40,618 nucleotides of DNA from Oscillospiraceae bacterium. GTDB lineage: Bacteria; Bacillota; Clostridia; Oscillospirales; CAG-272. Positions 17,998 through 24,712 of the stretch are shown here, in pieces. The first letter of the stretch is position 1. Every line of letters begins with the position of its first letter. Below the pieces are notes generated by a model. It was not told where the DNA came from. It did not search any database and saw nothing but the letters and a program-made list of their open reading frames with translations. The stretch spans positions 1 through 40,618 of the forward strand of contig SVQS01000002.1 of the NCBI GenBank assembly GCA_015065205.1. The letters are read 5' to 3'. Position numbers and translations under genes: made by a program.

Positions 17998-18029
17998 ACG
18001 GTATGGATTCAAAACCCATACCGTTTTTT
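17998..18029. terminator. Bidirectional terminator between smpB and rhaA
   Basis: CGGTATGG (17999-18006) and CCATACCG (18016-18023) pair; A-run before and T-run after let the hairpin serve the convergent genes on both strands. Confidence 0.9.
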
Positions 18030-18033
18030 ATGT

Positions 18034-19284
18034 TTATCTCTTGTTTAAAACATCTTTTTCGTAGTCTATTACAGAATTGAACCAACTCTCATCGCCAATA
18101 GTATTTGCACGTGCACAAAGCTCGTTCCAAACATCACCAACGGGGTAAAGCTTAAGTTCTTCTTGCAGCATCAAAAGTTCCGTAAAAGATTGGCTATCTT
18201 GCAGTTCTTTGAGACGGTCTTGCGGCATCAGAAGAGCCGTAAGAAGCGACTTTTGTACCGAGCGCATACCAATGACCCAAGCCGCAATGCGGTTGATAGA
18301 AGCATCAAAATAGTCGGTTGCCAAAATGACACGGTCGAGTGCATTGTTGCGTACGACCTCTTTCATCATTTCCTGCGTCTCATCGTCATATCTTACAACG
18401 TGGTCCGAATCCCAACGCACACCACGCGTAATATGAAGCGCGATTTTGGGATTGAAGCAGAGAAGGGCGGAAATCTTATCGGAAACAACTTCCGTAGGAT
18501 GATAATGTCCGTTGTCCATCAGGGGAACGATACCGCGCGTCATTGCATAAGAGAGGGCAAATTCGGCAGAGCCTGCTGTATAAGACTCCAAACCGATGCC
18601 AAACACCTTTGATTCGAGCGTTACATAAACAAGATTTTTATCGTAACCGCAACCAAGAATTTGGTCAAGAGAATCCATAAAGCGCATACGGGGGCCGAGA
18701 CGGTCAGCGGGAATATCTTTGAATCCATCCGGAATCCAAATGTTCATCAGGCAAGGGAAGCCTGTTTCGCGTGCAAAATATTCCGATATGCGAATACAGG
18801 CGATACCGTGACGAATCCAAAATGCGCGAATTTCTTCATTTGGGTTGGTAAGGGTTCCGTTTTCTGCCAAAGGATGGGAAAAATAGGTGGGATTGAAATC
18901 AAGGCCGATGCCGCGTTCCTTTGCAAAAGCAACCCATTTGGCAAAATGCTCTGGCTTAATGGCGTCACGGTCAGCAATTTTTCCGTCTTCATAAATGCCG
19001 TAGCAAGCATGAACGTTGACCTTATGCTTACCTGGGATGAGGGAGAAGGCCTTGTCGATATCCTGCATCAGCTCGTCGGGGGTATGTGCGGCTCCGGGGT
19101 AGTTACCCGTAGCTTGAATACCGCCGGTCAGCTCACCGGAGTTTTCAAAGCCTTTGACGTCATCGCCTTGCCAGCAGTGCATCGAGATGGGAATATTCAG
19201 CATTTTTTCAATTGCTGCTTCGGTATCAATGCCAATAGCGGCATATCTTTCTTTGGCTATTTGATAAAGTTCCTTTTGTGTCAT
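18034..19284 (-). CDS. rhaA: L-rhamnose isomerase
   Basis: The 416-residue enzyme turns L-rhamnose into L-rhamnulose. It shows the RhaA start (IPISMHCWQGDDVKGFE...GGIQATGNYPG), the GLDFNPTYFSHPLA segment, and the metal-site region GIVPLMDNGHYHPTE with HITRGVRWDSDHVV. Length matches the family (about 415-420). It lies ten bases after the aldolase gene on the same strand, so the order is aldolase then isomerase. A kinase (rhaB) and transporter are not in the window. Confidence 0.95.
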   Translation of the reverse strand: MTQKELYQIAKERYAAIGIDTEAAIEKMLNIPISMHCWQGDDVKGFENSGELTGGIQATGNYPGAAHTPDELMQDIDKAFSLIPGKHKVNVHACYGIYEDGKIADRDAIKPEHFAKWVAFAKERGIGLDFNPTYFSHPLAENGTLTNPNEEIRAFWIRHGIACIRISEYFARETGFPCLMNIWIPDGFKDIPADRLGPRMRFMDSLDQILGCGYDKNLVYVTLESKVFGIGLESYTAGSAEFALSYAMTRGIVPLMDNGHYHPTEVVSDKISALLCFNPKIALHITRGVRWDSDHVVRYDDETQEMMKEVVRNNALDRVILATDYFDASINRIAAWVIGMRSVQKSLLTALLMPQDRLKELQDSQSFTELLMLQEELKLYPVGDVWNELCARANTIGDESWFNSVIDYEKDVLNKR

Positions 19285-19294
19285 AATTCACTCC

Positions 19295-20014
19295 TTATTT
19301 CAGTGCGGAATTGTTGAGTGTGCTCGCAGGGTCCTTTGCGCGTTCTTCTACTGTTTTATAACCGGGGTGCTTGCCGGGGAGGCCCATTTTAACGCGCAGA
19401 CCCATCAATTCGTACATTTTTTCTTTGGAGATTTCTTCAATTCTGCCAAGCTCCATAGCGTATTTCATGATCTTTGCGTTGAACTCGACTTCTTCCATTG
19501 TAAAGAAAGCACGGGTAAGCGTATTTCCAACGGTGAGAGCACCGTGATTTTTCAGCATAAATGCATCGTGCTCTTGAATGTAGGGCATCAGTGAGTCGGG
19601 AATTTCCATTGTGGAAGGAGTTGCGTATGCACAAGTGGGAACATCACCAATGGTAAGTACTGCTTCGGGAAGGATGTAGCGGTCAAGCGGAATACCTGCA
19701 ACGGTAAATGCGGTTGCAACAGGCGGGTGTGCGTGAACCACAGCATTTACATCGGGACGCTCGCGAAAAACACGAAGATGCATTTTTATCTCTGAGGAAG
19801 GATTGAGTGTTCCTTCGAGCTTATTTCCTTCTGCGTCGATCTTGATGATCATATCAGGCGTTAAAGAACCTTTGGAAACTCCGGTTGGAGTGCAATAAAA
19901 CTCGTTATCATTGAGTTTAACAGAAATATTGCCATCATTTGCGGCAACAAAGCCGTGGTTATAAAGGCGGTGGCCAACCTCGCAAATTTCTTGTTTGATT
20001 TGTTCTGCAGTCAT
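19295..20014 (-). CDS. Class II aldolase, probable rhamnulose-1-phosphate aldolase
   Basis: The 239-residue class II aldolase has the Glu of the PSSE motif (Glu75), the zinc ligands His94 and His96 in VVHAHPP and His157 in LKNHGALTVG. The pairing with rhaA points to cleavage of rhamnulose-1-phosphate to dihydroxyacetone phosphate and lactaldehyde; an L-fuculose-phosphate aldolase activity cannot be excluded because the length is nearer to FucA-type enzymes. The start at 20014 follows AGGAG on the minus strand; a longer frame to 20080 would run through the promoter. Confidence 0.88.
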   Translation of the reverse strand: MTAEQIKQEICEVGHRLYNHGFVAANDGNISVKLNDNEFYCTPTGVSKGSLTPDMIIKIDAEGNKLEGTLNPSSEIKMHLRVFRERPDVNAVVHAHPPVATAFTVAGIPLDRYILPEAVLTIGDVPTCAYATPSTMEIPDSLMPYIQEHDAFMLKNHGALTVGNTLTRAFFTMEEVEFNAKIMKYAMELGRIEEISKEKMYELMGLRVKMGLPGKHPGYKTVEERAKDPASTLNNSALK

Positions 20015-20048
20015 AGTCGATCTCCTAAACTGAATATTTTCGCCTAAT

Positions 20049-20077
20049 ATTATACTACACTTTCTCCCAAAAGTCAA
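20049..20077 (-). promoter_or_regulatory. Sigma-A promoter for the rhamnose genes
   Basis: Read on the minus strand, TTGACT (20077-20072) and TATAAT (20054-20049) are separated by 17 bases. No clear operator is visible next to it. Confidence 0.88.
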
Positions 20078-20178
20078 CACGATAGAGGACTAAAAAAACC
20101 GCAAATTGGGATTGGAAAAAGAAATGAATAAAACGCGAACGAATAAATATGCATATTCAACAAAATATTTTGCTGAAT

Positions 20179-20224
20179 ATTGGTAAAAATGCATCTTTAA
20201 AAGTAGATAAAAAAATGTTATAAT
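20179..20224 (+). promoter_or_regulatory. Promoter with palindrome, copy 1 (before SGNH paralog 1)
   Basis: The -35-like TTTAAA (20196-20201) and TATAAT (20219-20224) are 17 bases apart. Directly upstream and overlapping the -35 lies AAAAATGCATCTTT (20185-20198), a near-palindrome around ATGCAT. The 24-base block 20179-20202 recurs exactly before paralog 2 at the same distance from its -10 box. Confidence 0.75.
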
Positions 20225-20260
20225 GTACTTACCATACTTATTTATGAAAGGGGTTTTCTT

Positions 20261-22360
20261 ATGAAAAAGAAACTGACACGCATTTTGGCAGCTCTCTTGA
20301 TTGCCATGATGCTCATTCCCACACTTGCAACCTTCGCAGTAAACGCTGAAGGCGAAACCGGAGAGACCGGAGAAACAGGCGAAACCGGTGAAACCGGAGA
20401 AACCACTGAGACAATTGATATTAGCGACATTGTGAATGTTTACGAGTTGAACAAACTGAATGCTGCTCCTAACACAGAGAAGGTGGCCGGTGCTAAAGAC
20501 AAAGAACCAACCGATGAAGAGGGAATGCTGGCAAGCAAACCATTTACGGTTACAGCTGACGGTGATAGATACATTTATGTCGGCCCCTGTGCCGATCCTG
20601 AAAAGTTTGGTTTGAACGACCTTATCATGTATTGGTACAAAAAGGACGGATCCTACTATGGTGCTAAAGGTATTTACGAATTGAAGGGTGACGTAGCAGA
20701 TGGTGGTAACGTTGTCGACAGATTTGAGGATGGATCGGTCATTTTGAGAATTAAAGTAAATCAAAAATCCTACCAAAAATTTGCTGCTATTAAAGTTCCC
20801 ACCACATATGCTGATTTTATGCTTATAAGCGTTGAGCGCGCCTTTACGGTTGAAGAGTACTATGCATATGCGGATGCACAAGGCTGGGAACTTGGCGGTA
20901 CAGCTTTGCGTCCTCTCGATCCGGTTGTTGAAGACGAAGCGCCCGAAGACTATGAAGGCCTTTGGAATTTCTTCCCGCTTGAAGAAGATTTTGTAGCCCC
21001 CTCCACCCAAAAAGAAGCCACCAATAGGTATAAGATTTCAAAATACATTCCTGTAACTGAGGGTGATATTGTTAGAATTGGTGCAGTTAGTACAAAAGAA
21101 ACACATCACATTATTTACGCCTACAGTGATGAAAAGATTCCCGGCGAAAACACTGAGGGACCTGTTGTTTACGAATACAAAGAAACCCAAAAGTATAAAA
21201 AGGGTGACTATGGTGTGGATTTTGTAGAAAACATTGGCTATGATTGTGCTATTCATTCCTACACCGTTCCAGAGGGTGTTTCCTTTATCAAAGTTGTAGC
21301 TCCCGAAAGCCTTTACGGAAGCGGGGATATTTTAGTAACCAAAAACCAGCCCTTTAATGCTACATCACTTCGTACTGCCCTTGATATTCCCGAGCTTTCT
21401 GCACAAGCAAAAGCACACGATTTCTATGGCAAAACAGCACTCTTTGTAGGTGACTCCATACTTTACGGTGAATATGATACTCCCAATTCCTTCCGTAGTC
21501 CTTATACATCCTTTGCAAGACGTTTTGCTCTTGCTACCGGTTTGATTCCTACCGTTTATTCCGCTAACGGTGCAACCATTGGTAAGGTAGTTGGCAAACC
21601 CAACATTAAGCAAACATCCGACCTCATAAGAACTCTTTCCGCTAAAAAACAGTATGATATGGTTATTTTCCAAGGCGGCATCAACGATGCACGTCAAGGT
21701 CTCGCTGTTGGTGAAATTCTCTCCGTAGATACCGCGCGCGAGATTTTGGCTGAACCTGAACGTTTAGAAACCTTTGCAGGTGGCTTGCAATTGATGTTCT
21801 ACGATGCACTCAACAAATGGACAGAGGCAGAGTTCTACTATATTGCAGACTACAAAGTAACATCTGATGCTGTGAATGGTAAAGACATGAGTACATACTA
21901 TGCACAAGCTAAAGCTCTTTGCGAAATCTACGGTATTCACTACATCGACCTTTACGGTGATACAGCACTCTATACAAGCTTCGACTATAATAACGCCGAA
22001 CTCTTTGCTGACGATAAGTTCACGCCCTTAGCATCTACTTATGATTTGTTGTTCCCGACACTCCTTAGTCTGTTTGATAAATCTTTGAGCGAAGAGTTGA
22101 CCAATCCTTTTGCCGGTACTGATGAACTTGCGCCTCCTCCTGTTGCCGAACCCGAGGGCCTTGATATTGGCATCATTATTGCCATTGTTGCGGCAGGTGT
22201 AGTTGTTCTTGCCGGTGGCGGTTTTGCGCTGTACTGGTTTGTAATCAGAAAGAAAAAGGTAGCAAAACCTGCTAATGTCGAAGCGGAAGCTCCTGCTTCT
22301 GAACCCGAAGCAACAACTACCGAAGAATCCACTTCCGATGAAGTTAAAAAAGACGAATAA
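20261..22360 (+). CDS. Secreted SGNH-hydrolase-like surface protein, paralog 1 (catalytic His replaced, C-terminal anchor)
   Basis: This 699-residue protein starts with a signal peptide (about 1-29), a GET-repeat linker (31-48), and two beta-rich regions: about 85-215 (YIYVGPC... YWYKKDG... FAAIKVPTT) and about 230-375 (YEGLWNFFP... YIPVTEGDIV... GDILVTKNQPF). The SGNH domain spans about 390-620 with GDS (nucleophile Ser399) and GGIND (Asn475). The block V position reads DKFT, giving Thr588 where the catalytic His should be. A membrane helix at about 635-660, IRKKK and an acidic tail follow. It is probably on the cell surface. The expected activity would be deacylation of a carbohydrate, but the missing His makes activity doubtful. 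It is first of three tandem paralogs and has its own promoter and terminator. Confidence 0.82.
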   Translation: MKKKLTRILAALLIAMMLIPTLATFAVNAEGETGETGETGETGETGETTETIDISDIVNVYELNKLNAAPNTEKVAGAKDKEPTDEEGMLASKPFTVTADGDRYIYVGPCADPEKFGLNDLIMYWYKKDGSYYGAKGIYELKGDVADGGNVVDRFEDGSVILRIKVNQKSYQKFAAIKVPTTYADFMLISVERAFTVEEYYAYADAQGWELGGTALRPLDPVVEDEAPEDYEGLWNFFPLEEDFVAPSTQKEATNRYKISKYIPVTEGDIVRIGAVSTKETHHIIYAYSDEKIPGENTEGPVVYEYKETQKYKKGDYGVDFVENIGYDCAIHSYTVPEGVSFIKVVAPESLYGSGDILVTKNQPFNATSLRTALDIPELSAQAKAHDFYGKTALFVGDSILYGEYDTPNSFRSPYTSFARRFALATGLIPTVYSANGATIGKVVGKPNIKQTSDLIRTLSAKKQYDMVIFQGGINDARQGLAVGEILSVDTAREILAEPERLETFAGGLQLMFYDALNKWTEAEFYYIADYKVTSDAVNGKDMSTYYAQAKALCEIYGIHYIDLYGDTALYTSFDYNNAELFADDKFTPLASTYDLLFPTLLSLFDKSLSEELTNPFAGTDELAPPPVAEPEGLDIGIIIAIVAAGVVVLAGGGFALYWFVIRKKKVAKPANVEAEAPASEPEATTTEESTSDEVKKDE
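20351..20404 (+). repeat. Six 9-bp tandem repeats encoding GET
   Basis: Six in-frame copies of GGNGARACN encode GET-GET-GET-GET-GET-GET just after the signal peptide of paralog 1. The other two paralogs lack it. Copy number could vary between strains by slippage. Confidence 0.9.
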
Positions 22361-22370
22361 ATCTTAAACA

Positions 22371-22411
22371 ACAAGGGACGGTAAGACCAAGGTTTTACCG
22401 TCCCTTGTTTT
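22371..22411 (+). terminator. Terminator after SGNH paralog 1
   Basis: ACAAGGGACGGTAA (22371-22384) pairs with TTACCGTCCCTTGT (22395-22408), followed by a T-run. The loop contains CCAAGGT, also found in the loop after paralog 3. Confidence 0.9.
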
Positions 22412-22501
22412 ACAACCTCGATTTTCAAAATTCTGATTTTGCTTAGAAAAGGCGAGGGAAGCGTATGCAATGTGCATTTTGTTCAAAAAAAGTTGTTGAA
22501 A

Positions 22502-22547
22502 ATTGGTAAAAATGCATCTTTAAAAAAATATGCTAAAGTGTTATAAT
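22502..22547 (+). promoter_or_regulatory. Promoter with palindrome, copy 2 (before SGNH paralog 2)
   Basis: The 24-base block at 22502-22525 equals that at 20179-20202. TTTAAA (22519-22524) and TATAAT (22542-22547) are 17 bases apart and the palindrome AAAAATGCATCTTT lies at 22508-22521, in the same phase as in copy 1, although the 15 bases between block and -10 box differ. Confidence 0.75.
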
Positions 22548-22584
22548 GTTTATATATTATTTTCTTGAAGAAAGGGGTTTTCTT

Positions 22585-24669
22585 ATGAAGAAAAAACTGG
22601 CACGCCTGCTGGCTGTTATATTGATTGCTATGATGCTCATTCCCACACTTGCAACTCTTGCAGTAACCGCTGATGAGGGGGCTAACGAAACAATTAACAT
22701 TGACGATATTAAAAATGCTTATACGTTAAGAGCCCTTGACGCCGCCCCCAGCGTGGAAACAAAAGACGGCGAACCAACTTATGAAAAAGGAATGCTGGCA
22801 AGCGATCCCTTTGCGGTTACAAGAGATGGTGATAAATACATTTACGTAGGTCCTTGTCCCGAACCTACAGATGCCAATTACAACAACCTTGTTCTGTATT
22901 GGTACAAAAAGAACGGTGATTACTATGGAGCTAAGAAAATGGGGGAATTACAAGGCGACGTAGCCGATGGCGGTAACATTGTTGATAGATTCCCGGATGG
23001 TTCTGTTATTTTGAGAATTAAGATCTCCAATGCAACCAACCATAAGTTTGCAGCCATCAAAGTTCCCACAACTTTTGCCGATTATATGCTCGTAACCGTT
23101 GAACGGTCCTTCACAAAGGATGATTATTATGCTTATGCCGATGCCCAAGGTTGGGATATCGAAAGCGTAGGTCTTCGCCCCGCAATGGCTGATGAAGCCC
23201 CCGATGACTATGAAGGTCTTTGGAATCTCTTCCCCCGCTTGACCGACCGTGATCCGTTGCTCCGTCAACACCAAAACACTACCTACGTTGACTCCGAGTT
23301 CATTCCCGTTGTCGAAGGTGATGTTATTACGATGGGTGCAATCGATATGAATGCCAATAAAGACATCCTGATTACATACGATGCTAAATTGACCAAGGTA
23401 AAAAGCTACCGGCATACCAATATAAGTTTTGAGCTCGAAGAAGAACTTGAATATGACTTTGGAATCTATTCCTTTATCGTTCCGGAAGGTATTTCTTACA
23501 TCAAAGCATCCGTTCACAGTGGTATCTATAATGATGGAGATATTCTGGTAACCAGAAACCAACCCTTTACAGGTTCAGAACTTCGTGAAGCACTCGAAAT
23601 CGCTGAGCTTTCTGAAGAAGCAAAGACACACGCTTTTTACGGTAAAGAAGCACTCTTTGTGGGTGACTCTATCAGTTATGGTTCTTACGATACACCTCCC
23701 ACGTATCGCAATCCCTCTGCATCTTGGGCAAGACGCTTGGCGCTGACCACTGGTCTTATTCCTACCAATGTTTCTTATCCCGGCGCAAGCGTTGGTAAAA
23801 CCGGCTTGAGCAATGTTAAGTGGGAATATGACCTCTTGAAGTCGGAGCTCGCTTCCGCGAAGAGTTATGATATGATAGTTTTCCACGGTGGCGTTAATGA
23901 TGCACGTCAAAATGTATCTGTTGGCACAGCACTTCCGTCCGACACTGACCGCAAGGTTTTGGTTGAAGAGAACCGTTTGGCTACCTTTGCAGGTGGTTTG
24001 CAGTTGATGTTCCATGACGCTAAAGAAAAGTGGCCTGAGGCTGAATTCTACTTTGTTGCAAACTTTAAGCTGGTTTCCGACAGCGTAAGGGGCAAGGATA
24101 TGAGCGAATACTTTGCTCAAGCAAAGATTCTTTGCGCCGAATACGGTGTTCACTACATCGACCTCTACAACGATGTTGCGCTTTATGAGACCTTTGATTA
24201 TGAGAGTAACGAGTTCCTTCCCGACTTGATTCACCCCGTAAGCACTGCCTACGATATCCTGTTCCCAACAATCCTCCGTTTGTTTAACGAAACTCTTGAG
24301 AACAAGGACGATCCGGTCATTCCTGATACTCCCGAGGTAACTACTCCAGAGGAGACCACTCCTGAGGAAACTCCCCCCGAAGAGACAACTCCAGAGGTAA
24401 CTACTCCTGAAGATACCACTCCCGAAGAAACTACTCCAGAGGAGACCACTCCTGAGGAAACTATCCCGGAAGAAACTACTCCTGAGGAAACTACGACTCC
24501 CGAGGAATCTGCCACTCCGGACACAGATAAAACCCCTGAAGAAGAGGAGCACGTTTGCAAAGAAGTAAGCGGATGGAAAGCTTTTTGGAATAGCATTATG
24601 AATTTCTTCCGCAGATTGTTCGGTCAACCCGAGCTTTGCAAGTGCGGCGAAACTATTATGAAAAAGTAA
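22585..24669 (+). CDS. Secreted SGNH-hydrolase surface protein, paralog 2 (complete catalytic set)
   Basis: This 694-residue paralog has a signal peptide (about 1-29), two beta-rich regions like paralog 1 and an SGNH domain with GDS (Ser362), GGVND (Asn438) and the block V motif DLIH (Asp547, His550). It is the only one of the three with a full Ser-Asp-His set, so it is the likely active esterase/deacetylase. After the domain come about twelve TPEET repeats and a 40-residue tail with the pattern C-EVSGWK-FWNSI-NFFRRLFG-C-CGE shared with paralog 3; there is no membrane helix. ATG 22585 is chosen because it follows GAAAGGGG and aligns with the paralogs; upstream codons lie in the promoter. Confidence 0.85.
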   Translation: MKKKLARLLAVILIAMMLIPTLATLAVTADEGANETINIDDIKNAYTLRALDAAPSVETKDGEPTYEKGMLASDPFAVTRDGDKYIYVGPCPEPTDANYNNLVLYWYKKNGDYYGAKKMGELQGDVADGGNIVDRFPDGSVILRIKISNATNHKFAAIKVPTTFADYMLVTVERSFTKDDYYAYADAQGWDIESVGLRPAMADEAPDDYEGLWNLFPRLTDRDPLLRQHQNTTYVDSEFIPVVEGDVITMGAIDMNANKDILITYDAKLTKVKSYRHTNISFELEEELEYDFGIYSFIVPEGISYIKASVHSGIYNDGDILVTRNQPFTGSELREALEIAELSEEAKTHAFYGKEALFVGDSISYGSYDTPPTYRNPSASWARRLALTTGLIPTNVSYPGASVGKTGLSNVKWEYDLLKSELASAKSYDMIVFHGGVNDARQNVSVGTALPSDTDRKVLVEENRLATFAGGLQLMFHDAKEKWPEAEFYFVANFKLVSDSVRGKDMSEYFAQAKILCAEYGVHYIDLYNDVALYETFDYESNEFLPDLIHPVSTAYDILFPTILRLFNETLENKDDPVIPDTPEVTTPEETTPEETPPEETTPEVTTPEDTTPEETTPEETTPEETIPEETTPEETTTPEESATPDTDKTPEEEEHVCKEVSGWKAFWNSIMNFFRRLFGQPELCKCGETIMKK
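24328..24510 (+). repeat. 15-bp tandem repeats encoding TPEET
   Basis: About twelve units of the form TPE[EVD][TS] encode a Pro/Glu/Thr-rich linker of about 60 residues in paralog 2, with a few substitutions (TPPEE, TIPEE) and one extra Thr near the end. Such linkers commonly span the cell wall. Confidence 0.92.
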
Positions 24670-24712
24670 TTTTTGGTACACTATATATGATATTTAAGAA
24701 AGGGGATTTCTT

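Noticed and set aside
17990..18033. tmRNA gene directly after smpB
   Set aside because: Only a terminator hairpin lies between smpB and rhaA.
20015..20080. 22-residue extension of the class II aldolase
   Set aside because: It overlaps the TTGACT/TATAAT promoter; the AGGAG site sits before the shorter start.
20090..21010. 306-codon minus-strand frame overlapping SGNH paralog 1
   Set aside because: It is antisense to the signal peptide and repeats of paralog 1, and its end would lie in the intergenic promoter region.
23575..24681. 368-codon frame antisense to SGNH paralog 2
   Set aside because: It is a shadow of the TPEET repeat coding strand (Ser/Gly/Leu runs), with no ribosome site and no own neighbourhood.
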